A stretch of 14,927 nucleotides of DNA from Cyanobacteria bacterium UBA11153 (GTDB taxonomy: Bacteria; Cyanobacteriota; Cyanobacteriia; Cyanobacteriales; Coleofasciculaceae): contig DOIX01000004.1 in assembly GCA_003511885.1 (NCBI GenBank), forward strand, positions 1,469-16,395. Direction: 5' to 3'. The translations under genes were made by a program, and so were the position numbers. The notes under the pieces were generated by a model. It saw nothing but the letters and a program-made list of their open reading frames with translations. It was not told the origin of the DNA and did no database searches. Shown here one piece after another: positions 7,103-13,743 of this stretch; position 1 is the stretch's first letter; every line of letters starts with the position of its first letter.

Positions 7103-8053
7103 ATGACAAACGATCGTACCATATTTAATCGCCTTAGCCAAACCCTGAATAAAATAGTTGTAGGGCAAGGGAAACTAGTAGAGCAATTGTTAGTAGCCCT
7201 CTTCACTGGCGGACATGTAATTATTGAAGGAGTACCGGGAACTGGAAAAACTCTTCTGGTTAAAGTGCTGGCTCGTTTAGTGCAAGGAGATTTTCGGCGA
7301 ATTCAATTGACACCAGATATTTTGCCATCGGATATTTTGGGTACGAATATTTTCGATCTCAATAGCCGGGATTTTACCTTGAAAAAAGGTCCAGTATTTA
7401 CCCAAATTTTACTGGCAGATGAAATTAATCGCACTCCTCCGAAAACTCAAGCGGCGCTTTTGGAAGCGATGGAGGAGCAACAGGTAACTCTGGATGGGGA
7501 AAGTTTACCATTGCCGGAACTATTTTGGGTAATTGCTACCCAAAATTCTCTGGAATTTGAGGGAACTTATCCTTTGCCAGAGGCACAGTTAGATCGATTT
7601 TTATTTAAGCTTATTGTGGATTATCCGGAGCGAGGTGCAGAAAAGCAAATGTTGTTGAATTCTCAGAAGGGTTTTCGGGCTAAACGGTTGGATTTGGAAA
7701 GGATTAAACCTGTTGCTACTGTGGAACAAATTATCTGCATTCGTCAAGAAGTGCAAGATATTACTATTGAGGAGAATATCTTGGATTATCTGTTATCTTT
7801 GGTAGAGCAAACTCGAAAATATCCGGATTTGGCTTTGGGTGCGTCTCCACGCTCTGCTGTATCCTGGTTACAAACTAGTAAGGCTCATGCTTGGTTACAA
7901 GGAAGGAATTATGTGACTCCTGATGATGTGAAATCTGTGGCACTTCCTCTGTTACGTCATCGTTTAATTCTGAAACCAGAAGCGCAATTAGATGGTATTC
8001 AGATGGATGGTGTCATTGCTGCTATTCTGAAACAAGTATCGGTTCCGAGGTAA
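7103..8053 (+). CDS. MoxR-family AAA+ ATPase
   Basis: The 316-residue protein is a typical full-length MoxR ATPase. Walker A is GVPGTGKT at 43-50 and Walker B is ILLADEINR at 102-110, followed by the MoxR signature TPPKTQAALLEAMEEQQVT (111-129). Sensor 1 is in IATQNSLEFEGTYPLPEAQ (Asn at 148), followed by LDRF. The C-terminal lid contains GASPRSAVSWL with the sensor-2 Arg, and YVTPDDVK, both family hallmarks. MoxR ATPases are cytoplasmic, probably hexameric, and act as chaperones with vWA-domain partners encoded beside them. Here that partner would be the DUF58 protein 89 bp downstream. The substrate is unknown but is probably one of the membrane proteins of the cluster (inference). No motif residue is missing. 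The ATG at 7103 places the N-terminus where the family begins. Confidence 0.95.
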   Translation: MTNDRTIFNRLSQTLNKIVVGQGKLVEQLLVALFTGGHVIIEGVPGTGKTLLVKVLARLVQGDFRRIQLTPDILPSDILGTNIFDLNSRDFTLKKGPVFTQILLADEINRTPPKTQAALLEAMEEQQVTLDGESLPLPELFWVIATQNSLEFEGTYPLPEAQLDRFLFKLIVDYPERGAEKQMLLNSQKGFRAKRLDLERIKPVATVEQIICIRQEVQDITIEENILDYLLSLVEQTRKYPDLALGASPRSAVSWLQTSKAHAWLQGRNYVTPDDVKSVALPLLRHRLILKPEAQLDGIQMDGVIAAILKQVSVPR

Positions 8054-8067
8054 AATTAGCATAAATG

Positions 8068-8088
8068 GCTCATTGCTCATGGCTAAGT
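8068..8088. repeat. Three heptamers of the GCTAATT/GCTCATG family
   Basis: GCTCATT, GCTCATG and GCTAAGT lie in register in the MoxR-DUF58 gap. GCTCATG is identical to units in the long array at 12582-12700, so the same repeat family occurs in two gaps of this cluster. Confidence 0.6.
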
Positions 8089-8142
8089 GTTTAACTTAAT
8101 TTAAACAATTACAGTATACCGATGCTCCGGAGTTAAATCTAG

Positions 8143-9462
8143 ATGATTTTCATGATTATTCCTTCACAAACTATCTATTTATTGTTACTGCTAGGAATTG
8201 CGATCGCAATATTAGTGGCTAATCTGTTTAATATCAATATTAGCCTGATTGTTACCCTAATTTTTGATATTATTGTTCTGGGTTTAGCTATCTGGGATGG
8301 ATTGGATGTTAAAAGCCATCGGATACAAGTAACTCGCTATCCTTTACATCGGCTTTCCATTGGGCGAGATAATCCGGTAACTTTATCGCTACAATCGGGA
8401 AATCGGTTAGCGAAAATTAGGTTACGGGATTACTATCCATTAGAGTTTTCAGTTTCCAATTCAATCCTGGAAACTACTCTTAAGCCTCATAGTAGCGAAG
8501 AAATTACTTATACTGTCAATCCCCACAGTCGCGGCGAATATCCTTGGGGCGATATTCAAGTTAGACAGTTAGGAAAATGGGGCTTGGCTTGGCATAATTG
8601 GCAAATTAAAGCTAGTCAGATGGTAGCAGTTTATCCCGATTTAGTCGGATTGCGATCGCTATCTATTCGTCTGGCATTGGAAAATACAGGCACAATGCGT
8701 CAAGCGCGCCGTTTGGGAGTGGGTACGGAATTTGCTGAATTGCGGGAATATGGCATTGGCGATGATACTCGTTTAATTGATTGGAAAGCTACTGCCCGTC
8801 GCAGTCGCCCTTTAGTGCGAGTTTTGGAGCCAGAAAAAGAGCAAACTTTAATGATTTTACTGGATCGGGGACGGTTAATGACAGCCCAAGTTCAGGGATT
8901 AAAAAGATTTGATTGGGGCTTAAATGCTACCCTATCTTTAGCCTTGGCAGGATTAAATAGAGGGGATAGAGTCGGTATCGGTGTTTTCGATAAGGAAATT
9001 ACCCATTGGATTCCACCAGAAAGGGGGCAGCATCAATTATCTAAGTTAATTGAATCTCTAACTCCCATTCAACCAGTATTATTGGAGCCAGATTATTTTG
9101 GCGCTGTCACTAAACTGGTAAACCAACAAACTCGTCGCGCTTTAGTGGTGTTAATTACGGATATCGTAGATGTGACTGCTTCGGCGGAATTATTAGCTGG
9201 CATGAGCAGGCTTGCACCTCGATATTTACCTTTTTGTGTCACTTTACGGGATCCCGAAGTTGACAAACTTGCCCATATTTCTACACAGAATATTCAAGAA
9301 GCTTATACTCGTGGCGTAGCTTTAGATTTAATTGCCCAACGTCAGGTAGCTTTTGCCCAATTAAAGCAAAAAGGCGTATTAGTTTTGGATGCCCCTGCGA
9401 ATCGGATTAGTGATGAGTTGGTGGAAAGATATTTACAGCTTAAGGCGCGAAATTTATTGTAG
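8143..9462 (+). CDS. DUF58 domain protein (vWA-like), membrane anchored
   Basis: The 439-residue protein has two hydrophobic helices at the N-terminus (about 10-28 and 33-51), a beta-rich region (60-165), then the DUF58 signature GTEFAELREYGIGDDTRLIDWKATARR in two parts (194-205, 206-220). The signature continues to RPLVRVLEPEKEQ, and a vWA-like domain runs from ~235. In vWA domains a DxSxS motif binds metal (MIDAS); here the equivalent is LLDRGRLM with Asp at 241, so both serines are absent (Gly, Arg). Other supporting blocks are NRGDRVGIGVFD (272-283) and ALVVLITDIVD. DUF58 proteins are paired with MoxR ATPases. It probably sits on the cytoplasmic face of the membrane and links the ATPase to the membrane complex (inference). 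GGAG ~10 nt before the ATG at 8143 supports this start; an alternative ATG at 8152 would shorten it by three residues. Confidence 0.92.
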   Translation: MIFMIIPSQTIYLLLLLGIAIAILVANLFNINISLIVTLIFDIIVLGLAIWDGLDVKSHRIQVTRYPLHRLSIGRDNPVTLSLQSGNRLAKIRLRDYYPLEFSVSNSILETTLKPHSSEEITYTVNPHSRGEYPWGDIQVRQLGKWGLAWHNWQIKASQMVAVYPDLVGLRSLSIRLALENTGTMRQARRLGVGTEFAELREYGIGDDTRLIDWKATARRSRPLVRVLEPEKEQTLMILLDRGRLMTAQVQGLKRFDWGLNATLSLALAGLNRGDRVGIGVFDKEITHWIPPERGQHQLSKLIESLTPIQPVLLEPDYFGAVTKLVNQQTRRALVVLITDIVDVTASAELLAGMSRLAPRYLPFCVTLRDPEVDKLAHISTQNIQEAYTRGVALDLIAQRQVAFAQLKQKGVLVLDAPANRISDELVERYLQLKARNLL

Positions 9463-9496
9463 GATTTTTTCAAGGTAATTGGGAATAGTTAATAAA

Positions 9497-9517
9497 TGGG
9501 TAATAGGGTATGGGTGA
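9497..9517. repeat. Three heptamers, consensus TGGGTAA
   Basis: TGGGTAA, TAGGGTA and TGGGTGA are in register within the 181-bp gap after the DUF58 gene. Short, moderate similarity. Confidence 0.45.
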
Positions 9518-9606
9518 ATAAAAGATCTTTATTTGTTTATAGAGGCTGGTTTCTAATCCCTAGCGATACTACTACTATTGTCTAACTCGTTTAGTGAATC
9601 CTACAA

Positions 9607-9641
9607 CAATTAACCATTAACAATTATCCATTATCAATTAT
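9607..9641. repeat. Heptamer tandem repeat CAATTAT/CCATTAT running into a start codon
   Basis: Five in-register units read CAATTAA, CCATTAA, CAATTAT, CCATTAT, CAATTAT. The next unit, CCATGTC, contains the ATG at 9644. A two-unit (14-nt) alternation CAA../CCA.. is visible. No Shine-Dalgarno sequence is left between the tract and the start. Confidence 0.7.
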
Positions 9642-9643
9642 CC

Positions 9644-10522
9644 ATGTCCGAAAATTACCAGCAGCCAAACTTATCCCAACCACTGACTATCGGTAACATA
9701 ATAAATGTTGGATTACAAATATATCGCGCTAACTTCAAACTATATAGCAAACTTGCCCTAACCGCTCATTTATGGTTATTTATCCCCATTTATGGTTGGG
9801 CTAAATTTTATGTAATTTCCGCGTTGATATCCCGTTTGGTATTTAGCAACTTAACCAATCAGCCGGAAACCATTAAAACAGCACAAGATAAAACTAATCC
9901 TTCCTTATGGAAGTTATTTATTTTAGGAATTATAATATTCCTGATGCCGCTAATTTTTGCATTTTTATGGTTACTCTTATTTTCCTTAATTTTTGGTATC
10001 ATTTATGCTGTTGTCAATCTAGCTTGGGGCATCACCCTGCCACAACCACCGAAAGATGGTAATTTATTTGAAAATTGGCAGTCGGCGGCAATATGGTTGT
10101 CAATAGCCATAGCTGTATACTTAAGCCCTTTATGGCATTACTCCCGATTATTTATTACTGAATTAACTTTAGTAATTGAGGATAATAGCAACCCATTTAA
10201 GGCGATTAAGCAAAGCTGGGAATTAACCAAAGGCTTGAGAATGCGACTGATTACAATTATTATAGTCTCATTTACAATAACTTTTCCAGTATGGATTATT
10301 GTTTGGCGTGGATTAGGTGAAATATTAAGACTAATATCTTATAATTTTCTGCGATATCTTATAGATGATTTTTCGATTAGAGCAATTTTACTGACAATCA
10401 TTTTAAATATAATGACTGGAGTCATTATTATGCCATTTTGGCAAAGTCTTAAAGCTGTAGTTTATTACGACATTCGCTGTCGTCGTGAAAGTTTAGATTT
10501 GCAGTTACGGGTAAAAGAGTAA
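9644..10522 (+). CDS. Polytopic membrane protein A (GPDPase membrane domain-like)
   Basis: The 292-residue protein has about six hydrophobic segments (roughly 38-63, 90-128, 146-163, 201-221, 244-264 plus weaker ones). It opens with LTIGNIINVGLQIYRANFKLY (14-34), a block also found in its paralogue at 11605-12570. The shared motif IKQSWELTKG (188-197) and the ending MPFWQSLKAVVYYDIRCR plus ESLDLQLR (263-289) also match the paralogue. The G(N)I...G..IYR start, the SW.L.KG block and the FW...KAV.YYDLR ending resemble the membrane domain family associated with glycerophosphodiesterase membrane proteins (PF10110-like); there is no catalytic GDPD domain. It is probably a structural inner-membrane or thylakoid component of the cluster (inference). 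Its gene is convergent with the SpoIIM gene, 39 bp apart. Confidence 0.75.
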   Translation: MSENYQQPNLSQPLTIGNIINVGLQIYRANFKLYSKLALTAHLWLFIPIYGWAKFYVISALISRLVFSNLTNQPETIKTAQDKTNPSLWKLFILGIIIFLMPLIFAFLWLLLFSLIFGIIYAVVNLAWGITLPQPPKDGNLFENWQSAAIWLSIAIAVYLSPLWHYSRLFITELTLVIEDNSNPFKAIKQSWELTKGLRMRLITIIIVSFTITFPVWIIVWRGLGEILRLISYNFLRYLIDDFSIRAILLTIILNIMTGVIIMPFWQSLKAVVYYDIRCRRESLDLQLRVKE

Positions 10523-10561
10523 ATTATACTAAAACTTATGCAGTAACTCTATCTGTATTAC

Positions 10562-11524
10562 TCATGATTCATCCTGTCTTTGACGACTGCAATAAACAAC
10601 TAAAACAGTAAACAATCCCACACCAACAGCATACTTAAGAGGAGATGGCACAACTGGATTAGGAGAGAAAAAACCCTCAATCGTACCAGCAATAATTAGC
10701 ATCGGCACAATCCCAAAAACTAACTGGGCAGCTTGATAACCATAAAACTTAATTGCATCAACACGACGATACTTACCCGGAAAAAGAATAGCTCTACCGA
10801 CAAGCAACCCAGCACCACCCGCTAAAAATATAGCAGGTAATTCTAACGAGCCATGAGGCAAGACAAAAGCCCAGAAAGGATAGGCTAAATTATTCTGTCC
10901 AACCAAAGTTGCGATTGCGCCGATATGGAGTCCATTAACGATTAAAATAAATACCGTAAAGATTCCAGCCGTTATCCCACCAGCAACAGCACCAAAACAA
11001 ACCTTAATATTATTAACCATAATACCGCTAGAAGCCAGAGGCTCAATCCCTACAATCGAACCCATCCACAATTCCCCCTTATCTCGCACCTTCTCAATTA
11101 AAGATGGTGGTGCTACCAAAGAGATAAAATTAGGATCCTGCCAAGCAAACCACCAACCAATTAGCCCTGCAACCAGAAAAATTACCATTGCCACCGCCGT
11201 ATAAACAAATGTTTTCTGGACTACATCAGGAAAACCCCAGCGACAAAAATCCCAAATCCCTTGCCATTCCTGATGGCGATATCCTTGATAAATTTGGTTA
11301 TAGCCACGGGAAGTTAGCCTTTGCAAATCTTGCACTATCGTATTTCCCACTTTATTCGTCTTGGCGCGAGCTAAATCTGCCGAAACAGAGCGATATAAAC
11401 TGGCAATTTCCTTAATTTGAGGCGCTTGTAAAGATTTAAGTCCTCTTTTTTCCACTTGTGTCAAAAGGGTATCCAACCGCTTCCAGTTTGGTTCCCGCCT
11501 GCCAATCCAACGATTAATATTCAT
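10562..11524 (-). CDS. SpoIIM/DUF95 family membrane protein
   Basis: The 320-residue protein has a soluble N-terminal helical region (1-100: W.RLDTLLTQVEKRG, LYRSVSADLARAK) and then about five transmembrane segments (roughly 106-127, 174-196, 215-246, 262-284, 296-312). The signature FVLPHGSLELPAIFLAG (220-236) is the conserved PHG.(L/I)E(L/I)PAI core of the stage II sporulation protein M family. In sporulators SpoIIM belongs to a peptidoglycan-remodelling complex for engulfment. Cyanobacteria do not sporulate, and this broader DUF95 branch, encoded near RDD, DUF58 and MoxR genes, has no defined role. The gene is on the opposite strand to its neighbours, nested between paralogues A and B, convergent with A (39 bp) and divergent from B (80 bp). 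It therefore needs its own promoter, probably within 11525-11604. Confidence 0.92.
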   Translation of the reverse strand: MNINRWIGRREPNWKRLDTLLTQVEKRGLKSLQAPQIKEIASLYRSVSADLARAKTNKVGNTIVQDLQRLTSRGYNQIYQGYRHQEWQGIWDFCRWGFPDVVQKTFVYTAVAMVIFLVAGLIGWWFAWQDPNFISLVAPPSLIEKVRDKGELWMGSIVGIEPLASSGIMVNNIKVCFGAVAGGITAGIFTVFILIVNGLHIGAIATLVGQNNLAYPFWAFVLPHGSLELPAIFLAGGAGLLVGRAILFPGKYRRVDAIKFYGYQAAQLVFGIVPMLIIAGTIEGFFSPNPVVPSPLKYAVGVGLFTVLVVYCSRQRQDES

Positions 11525-11604
11525 GAATTTTTCTGGAAATTATACTAGCCTTAGTCTAAGATAACCTTAAAATCTGGATATCAACCAACTGAATAAATTG
11601 CGCC

Positions 11605-12570
11605 ATGTCTAATCGAAATCTGGAACAACCAATTGGCTCCCTCACTCCTGGTAATGTTGTCAGTGCTGGTTTGCGACTCTATCGAGATCATCTTAAAGTA
11701 TATTTCGGTATTGCTTTCAGAGCAACCTTATGGTCACTTTTGCCCTTTTTGCTTTTGATTCCGATTATTCCTACTCTGATTGCCTCCAATCAGGTGAATC
11801 CCGGAATTATTGTATTACTAGTTGTCATTGAGATACCTCTCCTCTTCTATTGTTTTGGTAAATATGTTGCTAATTCAGCTCTGATTGCTCGATTATCCTT
11901 TCGTCAATTAGTAGAGCTACCAGAAACACTTCAGGAAGCTCGCAGTCATGTAGATCCCAAGTTTTGGATCTTTTTACGCACCAATTTACTGTATTTCTTA
12001 CTTTATCTTGGCGTGACAATAGGATTTTATCTTGCCATAGCTTTAATCGCAGTTATCTTTACTCTTATTGCTGTTGCCAGTAAAAATAATGCAGCTATTA
12101 TCATGCTGATGGTTTTAGCTGGAATTGTCGCTTTTGGTTTTGGCTTGAGCTTTTTTATTCGCTTCTTCATACGTCTTTCCATGGTTGAAGTGCCATTAGC
12201 GATTGAACCTAATCTCAATGCTCGAAAAACAATTGGACGTAGTTGGGCTTTGACTAAAGGATATGCGGGAAGGATTTTTCTAATATTCCTAGTAGCTTTT
12301 TTGGTTAGTATTCCTGTCTATATTATCTCTCAAATTGCAGTTAGCATACTTCAGACAGTGCTTCTTAAGATTATGCAGGCATCTCCTGAAGATATCATTT
12401 TTCAAATAGTTTTGTTTATTATCAGCTACGTTTTAGGTTTAATTATTGGGGTATTCATTTTACCTTTTTGGCAATCAATTAAAGCGGTTATTTATTACGA
12501 TCTTCGCACTCGTCAGGAAGGTATTGATTTGCAGCTACGGGATTTAAACTGGGAAGATACCGAAAGCTAG
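11605..12570 (+). CDS. Polytopic membrane protein B (paralogue of A)
   Basis: The 321-residue protein has several hydrophobic segments (about 36-60, 66-84, 125-157, 163-188, 224-250, 265-287). It opens LTPGNVVSAGLRLYRDHLK (13-31), has IGRSWALTKG (210-219), and ends LPFWQSIKAVIYYDLR (286-301) plus EGIDLQLRD. These three blocks align with those of protein A (9644-10522), so the two genes are paralogues that have diverged in the middle. B is longer by ~29 residues, mainly in the central membrane region. It resembles the same GPDPase-membrane-domain-like family and has no recognisable catalytic motif. It starts 80 bp from the divergent SpoIIM start. The acidic tail LNWEDTES is probably cytoplasmic. 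The RDD gene follows after a 228-bp gap dominated by heptamer repeats. Confidence 0.78.
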   Translation: MSNRNLEQPIGSLTPGNVVSAGLRLYRDHLKVYFGIAFRATLWSLLPFLLLIPIIPTLIASNQVNPGIIVLLVVIEIPLLFYCFGKYVANSALIARLSFRQLVELPETLQEARSHVDPKFWIFLRTNLLYFLLYLGVTIGFYLAIALIAVIFTLIAVASKNNAAIIMLMVLAGIVAFGFGLSFFIRFFIRLSMVEVPLAIEPNLNARKTIGRSWALTKGYAGRIFLIFLVAFLVSIPVYIISQIAVSILQTVLLKIMQASPEDIIFQIVLFIISYVLGLIIGVFILPFWQSIKAVIYYDLRTRQEGIDLQLRDLNWEDTES

Positions 12571-12581
12571 TAACTAAGTTT

Positions 12582-12700
12582 GCTAATTGCTAATGACTAA
12601 TTGCTAATCGCTAATTGCTCATGGCTAATTGCTAATCGCTCATGGCTAATTGCTAATGGCTAATTTCTAATCGCTAATCGCTCATGGCTAATCGCGAATA
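12582..12700. repeat. Array of 17 in-register heptamers, consensus GCTAATT
   Basis: Exactly 17 units of 7 nt cover 119 bp with no register slip. Variants are GCTAATT, GCTAATC, GCTAATG, GCTCATG (three times), ACTAATT, TCTAATC and a final GCGAATA. GCTCATG recurs at a regular-looking place before GCTAAT(T/C). It begins 11 bp after the protein B stop codon. This is a short tandemly repeated repetitive (STRR-type) sequence of the kind described in cyanobacteria. Confidence 0.92.
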
Positions 12701-12715
12701 AAGCTTTTTTTACCT

Positions 12716-12743
12716 GTTCCCCGTTCCCCGTTCCCTCTTCCCC
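12716..12743. repeat. Four heptamers, consensus GTTCCCC
   Basis: GTTCCCC, GTTCCCC, GTTCCCT and CTTCCCC lie in register 15 bp after the GCTAATT array. It is a second, unrelated heptamer family in the same gap. Confidence 0.75.
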
Positions 12744-12773
12744 TTACATTAATATCGAGTTAACTTCAGAATT

Positions 12774-12801
12774 CATCCCTCATACCTCATTACCTACCAT
12801 G
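12774..12801. repeat. Heptamer-like tract running into the RDD start codon
   Basis: CATCCCT, CATACCT, CATTACC and TACCATG step by 7 nt, and the last unit contains the ATG at 12799. It is degenerate. No Shine-Dalgarno sequence lies in the 25 nt before this start. Confidence 0.5.
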
Positions 12802-13590
12802 GGATTTTTTAACCGTATCAAACTCCAAACGCCAGAAAGTGTTGAATTAGAATTTACCTTAGCCGGAATTGGTAGTCGCGCTTATGCCCTATTGATTGAC
12901 TATATAGTTTGGATATTAATCTGGCTTGTCTTTCTGATTGGTTGGGCATTTTTGTCTATTCAACTCATTGATGTCATTGAAGACTGGATAGGTAGTAGTG
13001 GTAGTCTACAACTGTGGTTATTGTCAATTCAGATATTAATGGGTTTTGCCCTCAATGTCGGTTATTTTGTAGTTTTTGAAACCTTATGGCAAGGGCAAAC
13101 TCCCGGTAAACGCTATGTGAAAATTCGCGTTATTCGCGATGATGGCGCGCCTGTGAGATTGCAGCAAGCAACCCTTCGGGCTTTACTGCGCCCTGTTGAT
13201 GATTTATTATTTTTGGGGGTATTTTTTATTATCTTTGGTAAACGGGAGAAACGTATCGGCGATTGGGTGGCAGGTACTCTTGTTGTTGAGGAAGAAAGAG
13301 CCAATTTTTCGGCAAGTTTTCCTTTATCTGAAGAAGCACAAGGTTTAGCAGATTGGCTGGTAATAGAGGCAAATTTATCCCGCTTACTTCCAGATGATTT
13401 TGCGGTTATTCGAGAATATTTACAACGCCGGGAAGGAATGACACCGGAAGCAAAACATCAATTAAGCCGAAGATTAGCTCGTCAGTTGAAAGATATTATT
13501 TCTCTGGAAGCATTGCCGCAAAAGGTTAGTGCTAATGTCTTTTTAGAGGCTGTTTATTTAGCCTATCAGCAGCAATCGGAAAGGGATTAG
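12799..13590 (+). CDS. RDD family membrane protein
   Basis: The 263-residue protein begins with a short beta-like stretch (LQTPESVELEFTLAGIGSR), then the RDD signature with Arg at 27 and Asp at 34 (GSRAYALLIDYIV). Hydrophobic helices lie at about 31-54, 72-95 and 134-146. GQTPGKRYVKIRVI (99-112), LRALLRPVDDLL and the block KREKRIGDWVAGTLVV (148-163) are conserved RDD features. After ~165 there is a soluble, helical, charged tail of ~95 residues (SEEAQGLADWLVIEANLSRLLPDDF and so on), longer than in minimal RDD proteins. RDD proteins are found with SpoIIM, DUF58 and MoxR genes, and a role in transport or in a membrane complex has been proposed; the substrate is unknown. The start fits the family N-terminus. 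This is the last gene of the cluster. Confidence 0.9.
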   Translation: MGFFNRIKLQTPESVELEFTLAGIGSRAYALLIDYIVWILIWLVFLIGWAFLSIQLIDVIEDWIGSSGSLQLWLLSIQILMGFALNVGYFVVFETLWQGQTPGKRYVKIRVIRDDGAPVRLQQATLRALLRPVDDLLFLGVFFIIFGKREKRIGDWVAGTLVVEEERANFSASFPLSEEAQGLADWLVIEANLSRLLPDDFAVIREYLQRREGMTPEAKHQLSRRLARQLKDIISLEALPQKVSANVFLEAVYLAYQQQSERD

Positions 13591-13600
13591 TTTAGTTTTT

Positions 13601-13665
13601 GGTTGTTTGTTTTTTTTGGTTGTTTGTTTTTTTTGGTTGTTTGTTTTTTTTGGTTGTTTGTTTTT
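13601..13665. repeat. 17-nt T-rich tandem repeat, 3.8 copies
   Basis: The unit GGTTGTTTGTTTTTTTT (17 nt) occurs at 13601, 13618 and 13635 without mismatch, with a partial fourth copy at 13652-13665. It begins 10 bp after the RDD stop codon. On the plus strand it contains only G and T. Copies this identical suggest recent expansion or ongoing slippage. Confidence 0.92.
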
Positions 13666-13697
13666 GGCTACGGCGGCAAGCTTTGATATTATTTATA

Positions 13698-13726
13698 GCT
13701 AGGGGCTTTCTTCCCTAGCCCCTAGC
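13698..13726. terminator. Perfect 10-bp inverted repeat between convergent genes
   Basis: GCTAGGGGCT (13698-13707) is the exact reverse complement of AGCCCCTAGC (13717-13726), with a 9-nt loop. A second copy of the right arm lies at 13731-13740. It lies between the 3' ends of the RDD and DUF6208-like genes, so it could act as a bidirectional terminator, although no T-run follows on either strand. It may simply reflect inverted heptamer copies. Confidence 0.45.
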
Positions 13727-13743
13727 CCCCAGCCCCTAGCCCC
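13714..13743. repeat. Heptamer array, consensus CCTAGCC, overlapping the DUF6208-like stop
   Basis: CCTAGCC, CCTAGCC, CCCAGCC, CCTAGCC and a partial CC lie in register. The minus-strand stop codon (13736-13738, read as TAG) and the last codons of the neighbouring gene lie within the array. Confidence 0.75.

Noticed and set aside
10562..11524. Reading the SpoIIM-type gene as evidence for sporulation
   Set aside because: The other genes and HIP1 motifs point to a cyanobacterium; the broad SpoIIM/DUF95 family is widespread in non-sporulators.
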